A program made the translations under genes and the position numbers. From assembly GCA_036557885.1 (NCBI GenBank), contig DATBGS010000140.1, positions 11,577 to 75,576 on the forward strand: a stretch of DNA of 64,000 bases, read 5' to 3'. This document shows, piece by piece, positions 7,945-16,300 of this stretch (positions are counted from its first letter, which is position 1; the number at the start of each line of letters is the position of its first letter). The notes below the pieces were generated by a model that saw only the letters and a list, made by a program, of their open reading frames with translations, made no database searches and had not been told where the DNA came from. Origin of the DNA: DATBGS01 sp036557885. Lineage in GTDB: Bacteria > Chloroflexota > Ktedonobacteria > Ktedonobacterales > DATBGS01.

Positions 7945-10926
7945 CTACGCAACCCTCCGCTCTGGCAGCGGGTAGTCCATGATTTCCATGAGCAAGTCTA
8001 CCATTGAAGGCCGCGTCAGCAGCGGAATCAGGTTCGTCAGCGCGTAGTAGTCGCCCTTGAACTCAAACGGCCTGACCGTGACGCCCAGGTCGTTGCAGAC
8101 CTTCTCCAGATGCGCGCTGGACCCGCCAACCTTGACGAAGACCACATCAGGCCGCACGTTGAGTGCCTGAGCGTAGGCTTCATAGGCGTCCTTAAAGAGC
8201 GGCGCGACGTTCTCGCCCTCATCGGTCACCATGATGATCTGCTCCACCCGCTCGCCCTTCTTGCGCATCCACTCCAGCGCCACGCCGCACGACGTGCTGC
8301 CGCCAGCGTTGATGCCCGCCAGTGCCTTCTCCCAGTCGGCCAGGCTGGTGCCCTTGACCTTGACGGGATACGCCGCCGAGTCAAAGGCGTAAGCGAACAG
8401 GCCGCTTTCGCAGATGGCCGAGATCATCGCCCCAAGCTGGCGACCAACTTCGATGGCCTCGTGCATGGACCCTGAATTGTGGCTCACAATGCCATTGCTG
8501 ATGAACGAATGGTCCCCAGGCACACATAGATCGTATACTGGTTCCTCGCCTTCTGTGATCCCAGCAATCTTATCCAAGAAAAGCTGCGACTCGGCAATCT
8601 CACGGATGCTGCCAAGCTCACCAACTGAGGGTACCGTAACCAACATGCGGGGCAGAAGGTCTGCTGGCACACGATCACCTTTTGCATTGCCCTTAAAGCA
8701 GGCAACTGTAGGGAATGCCTGGCGCAGTTCACTCTGCATGCCCGGCTTGGATGCCACAATCACACTTGCCAACTCTGGGATGGAATCCCAACGGGCTGAC
8801 CAGGTTAGTGTATGCCCGTTTGCAACGGAGATAGCCACAGCTTCATGCTTTATCTCAGAAGCAAAGCCAACCTGAGATAGAAAGCGTTCGGCATCGCTAC
8901 CGCCAATTGTCAACCGCCAATACTCCCGTCTAATACCAGAGCCGTTTGTCGCAAAGCTTGTTGTGGGCTTCAAGCGGCTGACAATGCCAAAGTTGAGCAG
9001 CATAACCTGAATAGTCCGCAAGAGGTGTTCGGATGCTGAAGTCGCAGCTAGCACACCCATCTCACGGCTCATCAAGCCACCATCGCCTGCGAAATAGGCT
9101 CGGAGAAACGCGCGTTGCGTCTTTTCAGGGGACATCAACACAGACAACGGAACCTTGCAATCGCGTGACCGACTCTTTCTGAATCCAACTGCTTCATCCA
9201 AGAAATGAAGCAACTCTTCAGAAGGCACAATGACCCTCTTGGAGCCATTGTAGCTCTCAATGCGCGGTTGGATGCCAAACAGCGCAACCGTTAATTCGCA
9301 AAAGTCTGTGACAAGCTGCTCATCGCTGTTGATAAATTCAACAAACGCAGGCCGTATATGAATTCGGCCCTCCGAAACGACATAGCCCACCCAACGCGCC
9401 AGTTCAGGAGACATGCTATCCGGCACACGGAGAGGCGCTTCTGAAGGCTGGTAGGGAGTCTTCGCCTTGTAGCTAGAGAATGAGACAGCATGCCCGAAGC
9501 TGCGCGTGTTGCGCCGTAGGGCAACATAATCACCTGGCTGCAATGTACCCGCCTCGCGCCACTCCAACGTCGCAGTGGCGGATTGGTAGCACAACACAGG
9601 ATGATTCAGTGACGCCCCCAACCGATAGCCCTTCTCTGTTTCCAGATAGCGAACCGGCTTCGTTCCATTCAAATACAGATGTGTCGCTGTAGCTGAACCT
9701 GAACGTGTGGCTACCTGCAAATCCAGGCCAATCTCACGGACTCCTAACCGCACTGGCGGAACAAGGCTCTCGATAGGCAGCAAGCCATGCTCGGTGCAGA
9801 CGAGCGTATCTCCAACCACACACTTATCTATAAGAAGAGATGTTGGGCGCTTGATGGACCCCTTGGCCTTCACCTGCGTCTCGGTGATCTCCTCCAACTG
9901 CTCGGCCAGTTCGCCCGTCGCGTCTGCCGCTTCCAGGGCCACCTTCGCCTTGTACGCGGAGACGCGCTTGTCCTTCTTGGCCGCCTCCAGCTTGGCGTCA
10001 ATCAGCTTCTTGATGTCGGCGTTGTCCATCGCCCCGCGCTCCTTCAGCGAGGCCACGTTGTTGATGACCTCCTGCGGACTCATGGCGTTGACCAGCGCCG
10101 CCAGCACCATTGGCGTCATCTTCTTGATCAAGGACGCCGCCACGCGGTAGGGAATCTTGTGCTCCGCAATGGCCCGCGCCTGCTCCGCCGGATCGGTCGC
10201 CCTGGCGATCTGCTTCACCGCGTAGAGCACGCTGTCCTCTGGAGGGTTATCCTCGAAGAGAATCGCCTGCGCTCGCTTGGAAGGCTCAATGTGCAGACCG
10301 GCATAGAGCCGCTTCATGGCCTCACGCGCATTCAAGATGGCCGAATCCAGCCGCCCAGGGTGCGCCTCGCGCTCGCGCAGATAGCGCGTCACTTCGGTGC
10401 GCATGGAGCGCGGGACGTTGACGAACAACCCCACCTGCTCGGTCTTCTTCTCCGCCTTGCCCGCCTTGAGGGGCTGCGCCCCCACCACGCCAGCCTTGAC
10501 CGCCTGGTCTGCTGCACGTCGCGCGGCGCGTGCTGCACGCCCCTTCAACGCCTTGCCCTTTGTACCCCCGGCGTCCCTGCCGGGCCGTCCCTTGCCCTTC
10601 GCGTCGGCCTTGGGCACACGCTTGGTGACCTTTTGTCCCTTGATGAAGTCCACCACACGCGCCAGTTGATAGGGTGGAAGCTGCCGCAGCAAGGCCAGAC
10701 CCACGTCGCGGTGTCCCTCAAACTGCGAGAGACAGAGCTGGATCACAAACATTTCCTTGTGGTCGCGCACATCACCCTGGTTCGCGTACCAGGCCGCCAA
10801 CTGCACGTAGAAGCGCGGGTCTTGCGTAATCATCTCCTTGTGCATGGACGCAAGGGCGGCAAGCTCGCGGTGCGGCGTCGTCAACAACGTGTTGAGCAGC
10901 GCCAGACGAAGATCCTTTTCACTCAT
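7945..10926 (-). CDS. TROVE/Ro60-like protein with C-terminal vWA domain, interrupted by an intein
   Basis: A 993-residue precursor. Residues 1-~300 are helical repeats resembling the TROVE domain of Ro60/Rsr (FYVQLAAWYANQGDVRDH; MTPMVLAALVNAMSPQEVIN). Residues ~105-165 are a Lys/Arg/Gly-rich insert that may contact RNA and partly derives from a family A repeat. An intein occupies residues 369-817. After splicing the host would be 544 residues, the normal Ro60/Rsr size, and the join restores LLIDK+SGSMHEA, the MIDAS motif DKSGSM of the vWA domain; IIMVTDEGEN near residue 895 is the later metal loop. Ro60-like proteins bind Y RNAs and misfolded RNAs. I saw no Y RNA gene. Confidence 0.85.
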   Translation of the reverse strand: MSEKDLRLALLNTLLTTPHRELAALASMHKEMITQDPRFYVQLAAWYANQGDVRDHKEMFVIQLCLSQFEGHRDVGLALLRQLPPYQLARVVDFIKGQKVTKRVPKADAKGKGRPGRDAGGTKGKALKGRAARAARRAADQAVKAGVVGAQPLKAGKAEKKTEQVGLFVNVPRSMRTEVTRYLREREAHPGRLDSAILNAREAMKRLYAGLHIEPSKRAQAILFEDNPPEDSVLYAVKQIARATDPAEQARAIAEHKIPYRVAASLIKKMTPMVLAALVNAMSPQEVINNVASLKERGAMDNADIKKLIDAKLEAAKKDKRVSAYKAKVALEAADATGELAEQLEEITETQVKAKGSIKRPTSLLIDKCVVGDTLVCTEHGLLPIESLVPPVRLGVREIGLDLQVATRSGSATATHLYLNGTKPVRYLETEKGYRLGASLNHPVLCYQSATATLEWREAGTLQPGDYVALRRNTRSFGHAVSFSSYKAKTPYQPSEAPLRVPDSMSPELARWVGYVVSEGRIHIRPAFVEFINSDEQLVTDFCELTVALFGIQPRIESYNGSKRVIVPSEELLHFLDEAVGFRKSRSRDCKVPLSVLMSPEKTQRAFLRAYFAGDGGLMSREMGVLAATSASEHLLRTIQVMLLNFGIVSRLKPTTSFATNGSGIRREYWRLTIGGSDAERFLSQVGFASEIKHEAVAISVANGHTLTWSARWDSIPELASVIVASKPGMQSELRQAFPTVACFKGNAKGDRVPADLLPRMLVTVPSVGELGSIREIAESQLFLDKIAGITEGEEPVYDLCVPGDHSFISNGIVSHNSGSMHEAIEVGRQLGAMISAICESGLFAYAFDSAAYPVKVKGTSLADWEKALAGINAGGSTSCGVALEWMRKKGERVEQIIMVTDEGENVAPLFKDAYEAYAQALNVRPDVVFVKVGGSSAHLEKVCNDLGVTVRPFEFKGDYYALTNLIPLLTRPSMVDLLMEIMDYPLPERRVA
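8476..9822 (-). other. Intein with LAGLIDADG (DOD) homing endonuclease inside the TROVE-vWA gene
   Basis: Encodes precursor residues 369-817 (449 aa). The N-terminal splicing block is CVVGDTLVCTEHG (Cys1), the second Hint block resembles GASLNHPVLCY, and the C-terminus is DHSFISNGIVSHN followed by Ser+1: all residues needed for standard splicing. Endonuclease blocks are LARWVGYVVSEGRI and RAFLRAYFAGDGGL. Base composition appears lower in GC than the flanking extein code. The insertion falls between Lys and Ser of DKSGSM, so the unspliced protein has a broken metal site. Confidence 0.93.
10559..10584. repeat. Family A half-repeat within the TROVE coding sequence
   Basis: TTTGTACCCCCGGCGTCCC followed by TGCCGGG matches one arm of the family A palindrome. 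On the minus strand it encodes part of the GRPGRDAGGTKGK linker, in frame. Confidence 0.7.
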
Positions 10927-11011
10927 GTGGACTTCACCTCAATTGCTACAAAAAACTCAGGGCTGGAAGGTCGGCCTCTGCGACCCTCCAGCCCTGTCCC
11001 TCCTGGGGATT

Positions 11012-11242
11012 TCACCCAAAGACTGCTTCAGGTCGCACGGTTATATTCCCGTTGGCGTGTCGCTCCACGACATATGGCCGTAGCCCCGACAGCGGAATCT
11101 CAAACTGTCGCGCTAACGCCTGTTTGATCTCGTCATCACTGGACGCCACGCCCACATCCAGGTCGCTTGCCGCGAGACGCCAGCTTTGCCCGTGATAGCG
11201 AATATGCACCATCGGCGCCTGGCGCTCCATCTGCTCAGCCAT
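11012..11242 (-). CDS. Small ubiquitin-like (beta-grasp) protein, first gene of the TROVE cassette
   Basis: A 76-residue protein starting at ATG 11242 after AAGGAG; a longer in-frame ORF upstream has no such site. Predicted strands fit a beta-grasp: MVHIRYHGQSWRL, then an acidic helix (SSDDEIKQALARQFEI), then LRPYVVERHANGNITVRP. The chain ends AVFG, so a C-terminal Gly is already exposed for adenylation without trimming. It resembles the prokaryotic ubiquitin-like proteins (PRTRC_C/Prok_Ub type) that accompany E1 and JAB genes. Fold assignment rests on pattern and neighbours, not on a close match. It lies 85 bases before the TROVE gene in the same direction. Confidence 0.72.
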   Translation of the reverse strand: MAEQMERQAPMVHIRYHGQSWRLAASDLDVGVASSDDEIKQALARQFEIPLSGLRPYVVERHANGNITVRPEAVFG

Positions 11243-11273
11243 AGTGTACTCCTTGGATTCTCTCACGAACAGG

Positions 11274-11289
11274 TTTCTTCTTTCTTCGT
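11274..11289. repeat. 18-bp dispersed repeat, copy 3 (16 of 18 bases)
   Basis: TTTCTTCTTTCTTCGT on the + strand, about 30 bases upstream of the ubiquitin-like gene start, so the purine strand is the sense strand of that gene. Flanking 8-base arms CGAACAGG (11266-11273) and CCTGTTCG (11319-11326) could form a weak leader stem. Confidence 0.75.
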
Positions 11290-11391
11290 TTCGTTCTCGC
11301 CTTTGCGTGTGTGGCTGTCCTGTTCGCTCATTTCTACCACAAAGCAAGAACGCTCGGTGCAGCGGGAATGTTACATGAACATCACACTACT

Positions 11392-11450
11392 ACGAAGAAA
11401 GAAGTAAGTCGTTCTGGAAAGAGGGCGCCTATACTTTCTTCTTTCTTCGT
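11392..11450. repeat. Inverted pair of the 18-bp repeat (copies 4 and 5)
   Basis: ACGAAGAAAGAAGTAAGT at 11392-11409 faces ACTTTCTTCTTTCTTCGT at 11433-11450; the arms are 18 bases with one mismatch and a 23-base loop. The hairpin lies in the 231-base gap between the 74-aa gene and the ubiquitin-like gene and could act as a terminator or leader structure. Confidence 0.8.
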
Positions 11451-11473
11451 TCATTGCGCAGAGCAGGGGGCGC

Positions 11474-11698
11474 TTACGTTGCCTGTGCCCCTTTCGACTT
11501 GCTGAACCACGCGGGCCGGTGTTTGCTCGCCCGGCCACCGTTTTGCGAAAAAGTGAAAGCGATGCCCTGCGCCTTCAGTTGCTCCATCACTGGCGCTAGC
11601 TCCTGCCCACCAACGACCCACAGCGCCCCGCCCGCCTCGCGCTTATCTACGACCTCCAGTCCCTTCTCCTTGAGGAAGCCAACAACGTCAAACCCCAT
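11474..11698 (-). CDS. Small conserved-looking protein (74 aa), possible helicase-associated domain
   Basis: Starts MGFDVVGFLKEKGLEVVD. The pattern GGALWVVGGQEL...MEQLKAQGIAFTF...GGRASKHRPAWF resembles a small domain that I recall at the C-terminus of some large helicase-like or nuclease-like proteins; this is recollection, not a verified match. Here it stands alone. The ATG 11698 directly abuts a copy of the 18-bp purine-rich repeat; an in-frame ATG at 11797 would give 107 residues but adds a non-conserved-looking leader. It reads in the same direction as the ubiquitin-like operon and may belong to it. Function unknown. Confidence 0.6.
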   Translation of the reverse strand: MGFDVVGFLKEKGLEVVDKREAGGALWVVGGQELAPVMEQLKAQGIAFTFSQNGGRASKHRPAWFSKSKGAQAT

Positions 11699-11716
11699 TC
11701 TTTCTTCTTTCTTCGT
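11699..11716. repeat. 18-bp dispersed repeat, copy 6, abutting a start codon
   Basis: TCTTTCTTCTTTCTTCGT on the + strand (one mismatch). On the sense strand of the 74-aa gene it reads as an AAGAAAGAAGAAAG tract ending immediately before ATG. Confidence 0.85.
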
Positions 11717-11812
11717 ATGACTCTGGTTGGACCACCATACATCATAGAGGTCCAGAGGCACGTTACCAGGCTGATCTTTCTTCCCAAATTCATTCATGCT
11801 CTCAGCATCTCT

Positions 11813-12247
11813 CTAGCTCACCCGCTCCCAGACCAGATGCGAACTGCGCTCCAGCCCCCGAATCAGCACCGGGCGAGTTGAAAGTGTCAGGCGATTGCCC
11901 TCGAAAGTATAGAGCCGTTCCTGCACGCTGCCAATCCAGTTGGGAAAGAAGCTCACCTCCACGTGATGATGAATCGTCCCATCGTCTTGAATCTCATACG
12001 GCCCAGCATACGACACATACAGCTTTCCTGCCGCCGCCAGTTCCTCTGGCGTGCCCTCCGCAGCGTCGTTGGCGTTGGCAAAGCGCGGGCGGTGCGCCGC
12101 CATAAACGCCACGCACATCGTGCCCTCGGCAGAATAGATGATATAGCCCTGCGCGTCGCGTCCATAGGGGTAGCGCACGCGCCCGTCTGCCGTGCGGCTC
12201 TCTACCGACACCAGCCTCCAGGTGCCCACAAAAGGATTGTCGCTCAT
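11813..12247 (-). CDS. Lipocalin-like domain protein
   Basis: A 144-residue protein with the lipocalin-like start NPFVGTWRLVSVE and the pattern GYIIYSAEGTMCVAFMAAHRPRFA. The middle segment YVSYAGPYEIQDDGTIHHHVEVSFFPNWIGS (residues about 70-100; key part YAGPYEI) and the closing GNRLTLSTRPV fit the lipocalin_5 group, small eight-stranded barrels found beside metabolic or stress genes. Substrate unknown. I chose the MSDNPF start at 12247 because the fold begins there; an ATG at 12292 adds 15 residues. No signal peptide, so probably cytoplasmic. Confidence 0.8.
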   Translation of the reverse strand: MSDNPFVGTWRLVSVESRTADGRVRYPYGRDAQGYIIYSAEGTMCVAFMAAHRPRFANANDAAEGTPEELAAAGKLYVSYAGPYEIQDDGTIHHHVEVSFFPNWIGSVQERLYTFEGNRLTLSTRPVLIRGLERSSHLVWERVS

Positions 12248-12454
12248 TGGTTCCACCACTTTTACGATAAACGGAGCAGGCGCCTGCTCCATCCTGAACG
12301 GTGTGAAAACAGCGATATTCTACCCATCACAACGGCGCTCTGTCAGCAGCGCCAGGGCAGCGCAGGCGACCCAGATCGTCAAGCCAGCGTATCCGCAGAA
12401 CTCGATCCGTCAGTCGTGTGCCTGGTTGGGCGTGGGAGTGCAGCCCATTTTTCC

Positions 12455-13261
12455 TTAATCAAGAAAGTGTTCGTCAAGGAGGGTGATCAGGTCGTGGAAG
12501 AGGAGCGTCTCAAATTCTTCTGTCTTTGGATAGGGCTTGTAGAGTCCCTTCAGGGGTGCAGACGGTCCTCCTTCGAATTGATTGAAGAACTCGTTTACCC
12601 GTTCCCATTGTTCCCTGTCCAGGTCTTTCGGGAGCCGGTTTATCTGCTTCCGATAGAGCATGATGTGAGGTTTTCGCTGCTTCTGGTGGCTCTCATACGC
12701 GCTCATAAACTCATATTCAGTACCTGACTTATAGTGCTTCCCGGTACTCTCAACAAGCACGGGGGTTCCCATGCGCTGGGAGAGGATGCAGATAAAAATA
12801 TCCGCTTTCCCTGCCTCCAGCATATAGCGGTTCACGATTATTTGTGGCTCGTCCCCGGCCTCTGGCGGCACGTCGGTTTCATATCTGAGCGCCTTCAGGA
12901 CATAGTGTTTTGAAATGGAAGCGAGGTCATTGCAGTGCTGAACGGCGCGTATGGCCGCTTCACGCTCCTTCATTACATCCCTGGGAGAAGAGATGAAGAC
13001 CGTAAGTTGTTTTACTGGATGGCCTTCGGCTTCCTCGATTCCCGCCGGGGTAAGAACGAAGAAGTGATAGGTATGAGTAGGGCCACTCCTGATCCTGGTC
13101 GTGATCAGACCATCTTTCTGAAGTTTATCAACTTCTGACTTGACCTCATGCAAGGGTTTCCTAAAACGTTCAGCAAAATCTTCTTCATCGAGTGCCAGGG
13201 TCGGGTCATCCTTTCCCTCGTAGAGGATTTCTAAGATCTGCCTCCGTAACTCACGAGCCAT
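12455..13261 (-). CDS. Winged-helix plus DUF4062 protein, probable partner of the STAND NTPase
   Basis: A 268-residue protein. Residues 1-~80 look like a winged helix (LRRQILEILYEG; VDKLQKDGLITTRI). Residues ~85-190 form a DUF4062 domain: LTVFISSPRDVMKEREAA, YVLKALRYETDVPPEAGD, ADIFICILSQRMGTPV. DUF4062 is distantly TIR-like and is common at the N-terminus of NACHT/STAND proteins in bacteria and fungi. Here it is separate but 43 bases before the 1323-aa NTPase gene in the same direction, so the two likely form one signalling unit. The DUF4062 part may be the effector or adaptor. GGGGGAGA precedes the ATG. Confidence 0.82.
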   Translation of the reverse strand: MARELRRQILEILYEGKDDPTLALDEEDFAERFRKPLHEVKSEVDKLQKDGLITTRIRSGPTHTYHFFVLTPAGIEEAEGHPVKQLTVFISSPRDVMKEREAAIRAVQHCNDLASISKHYVLKALRYETDVPPEAGDEPQIIVNRYMLEAGKADIFICILSQRMGTPVLVESTGKHYKSGTEYEFMSAYESHQKQRKPHIMLYRKQINRLPKDLDREQWERVNEFFNQFEGGPSAPLKGLYKPYPKTEEFETLLFHDLITLLDEHFLD

Positions 13262-13304
13262 TCTTTCTCCCCCGCTTTCTTAAAAAGTACCAGAACAGCA
13301 CGCG

Positions 13305-16300
13305 CTACTTTGGTTGCCGTAGTGCCTCGCCCTGATAGATCACGTTGATCACTTCTCGAAGTAAGTAATCAATCAGGCCACGCAAGTTCTTACAATCAGC
13401 GGCCCTCGCAAATAAGCCGATTAGCCTGTCTCGTAATACCGGCTGATCGGCTACCAAGAGGGAAAAGGCAACGCGAAACAGCCGTAATCCAAGCAGATCG
13501 CCAACTTTTTCGGGAGATTCGCTGGTGATTACTTGCAGACGGAATTCCGCTAGCTCCGCTAGCGCCTGTTGTTCTTTGTCCGAGAGCAGCGCCTTTTGTT
13601 CTTCGAGAAATGCATCAACTGCGTCCGGGTAGCGGGTACGCATCCGCCCCAGGAGGGTGGAAAGAAGTTTTCCCATCTCGGCAATCTGGTGGCGTTCTTT
13701 GAAAAAGAAGGCCAACGTGTCGAATACGGGCTGAGGTGCCTCCATCTCAAAAGCAACAAGCGGCAGATGAACGGACAGGAGCAGCTTGAAGAATTTTTCA
13801 TTCTTCAGCTTCAGAGCGGTGGTAATACGCGATTTGAGCCAGTCGTCGGGGGCGACCTGCTTGCGCTGGCTCTCCCTCCGTTTGTAGTCGTAGTAGATAT
13901 ATTGTCCCAGAAAGATGGCTTGCGGGTCTTCGACATCAATCCAGGCGGCGCTGTGCCCAGGCTTGGCGTAATAGCGCTGGCAGCGCTCCATAAACTCGAA
14001 GAAACATTCAAATACCTCATCATTATTTGGGTTTGTATCGAGGACTGGCGTTACTGCGAACGCGATACCAGTGAGCCACAAATTCGGGGGCTGCGCGTTT
14101 TCCGCAGCATCAAAGAGATCCCGCATCAAAGGCAGGGCGACACTGGGGTTACGGGCCAGGTGGACAGACAAGCCAATGCAACTCACCGGCTGGAGGATCC
14201 CATCCATAATGGGGATGGCTGCCAGGAAATCCTGTTTTACCTCTTCGTACGTATAGGCGCCTTCCGTTGGGTCAATATATCTGGTTAAGCGGCGATAGAG
14301 GGCTTTCTCGGCTGCGTTCCGGTGGAAAAACGCTTCGAAGCTGGGATCCCTGATGGGCAGGTTTTCAGGAAGTTGTTTAATCCAGAGAAAAGCCAGGCTG
14401 ATGGCGAACGAGAACAGGCTCTCGCGGATTCTACTACGCACTAGTCTGCTGAAGCGATTGGAAGACTCGCTGATTCCAAGGAGGCGCCCGATGATCATAT
14501 GCCAGAGGTGCTGAAGATGTTCCAGCACTTCGCCATCATGTGGATGGTCAAAGATGATGATCAGCGACAATCCTAAAGCCGATTCAAACGCAGCCAGGTT
14601 TGGGATGAGGTGGCGTGCCGTCTCTTTGCCCAGATAGTCTAAAACCGCAAAACCAGCCTGACGATCCCGTTTCCAGAGCAGATAGCCAAAGCGCACTGTC
14701 GCCGCTCGAACCGCCGAATCAGGCTGGAGGCCCGCTCGCTGTAATATCTCTACGAAACCAAGATTGCTGGCAACCTCTGCGGCAATCTTCCCGGCATTCT
14801 GGGCGCCGGTGTCGGGTGCTTTCCCTGATCGCCTGATAAACTGAAGCGCTTGTCGGACGCTGGAGGTCTTCTCCGCTATGGGAGTAAACCGTCTGAGCAG
14901 TGGCTCTACTTGCTCCGGCTGATCCACGCCATAACTGGTAAGGGTGTCAATCATCATCTCCTTCACACGCTGAAGGGTGTCAATCTTCACCTCCTTCACA
15001 TGCTGATGGTTCGAGTAACAGAGGATGGTAATCGTTTGAGTATCTCCGGCATCAAGCTGTTGCAGCAGAGCGTTTCTGATTGCACCCCAGAGAAATGGTT
15101 TGTCTGGGGTTAGCTTGATCAGATGCAAATAAAATGCTACCTTGTCTAATTGGTCAGCACTCAGTTCTGCCAGTCTTTTGCCGATGAAATATTCATAGAA
15201 ACGCTCATATTTAAAGGCGATTGCCCGCTGTATGCCAGGGCCGCTCCCTGTTTTCTGGTGAGTGAGAATGCTGAGGTCTGCCAGTCTGTTGAAGGCTTGA
15301 TTGACGCTATCGCTATAAATCGCTTCATGGAGTCCACCGCCTGCGGCGCGGATTTCTTTCAGTGTTATCTTATTGTCATAGTGCTCACCACTGACCATTA
15401 TGGGAACGAGCCGTTGCTCCAGCAACTCCACATCTGCTTCTTCCAACTTCCTCCTTGACTGGCTCTTTAAGAGAGAATGTATATACAATTTCACCAGTTC
15501 AGTGACACGAATTCTGTTAGGAATAACGCTGTTTTGGTAGGTGGTTGCCACTAACAGGAGATTGAGTGGTTCGCGGAGCACTTCCTTCACAGAAAAAGAG
15601 AGGTCAGTAAATGGCGTTTGCAAGGAAAACTTCGCCTGGTATTTCACATAAGCCAGGGATAATTCCTGCGGGGTAAAAGGGTCCATTTGCTCAGAGTAGT
15701 TGAACCCCTCAAGCGGGTTCTCGACCGAACTTGAACCCTTTGCGCGATAATATTTCGACTCATCAAGATTCACCCCACGCCTGATAGCCTGCCAGGTTTC
15801 GGGGCGCGAGCTAAAAATGATCTTGAGCCAGGGCCGCTTTGCTGATCTTTGAACCAAATCGTCTAACTGTTGCAGCAGCTTTTGCGCAGAGGCGCTCTCA
15901 TTGATCGCGTCAACACACAGGATGACGCGCCGGTTGTGAGCGCTTGCAATCTTACCGATCTCTTGCCAGAGGCTTTCTATCTTTTTGTCTGGAATGGTGA
16001 TTCGCTCTTCAAAGTCTTGCTTGATGATCTCCTCAAGGGACTTATCAGAATGCAAGAGCGCTCCATCGTACATCAGCATGCAAACGGTATCTGGGCGTGT
16101 TTCACGCAGGTATTGATTGAAGGAGAGCAGAAAATTGGTCTTGCCAACGCCAGATCTGCCGATCAAGACAAAGCAGCGCTCAGGCGAGTCGTCAAGAAAT
16201 CTGAGCAATTCCTCCAGGGTCTTCTGACGCTGCAAGTACACATCTTCGCTGTACTTGCCCCGCGCCGTTTCCATGCATTGTTGGGTAATATCAGCGCTGA

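Noticed and set aside
9787..11127. 446-codon ORF on the + strand opposite the TROVE gene
   Set aside because: It mirrors the GC-rich third positions of the real gene, has no ribosome site and no domain pattern.
4127..11242. Calling the cassette a canonical PRTRC plasmid system
   Set aside because: ThiF and JAB fit, but there is no ParB-like gene or clear PRTRC B/E/F protein, and TROVE and RlaP are not part of that set.
11963..12727. 254-codon + strand ORF
   Set aside because: Antisense to the lipocalin-like and DUF4062 genes, with no motif.
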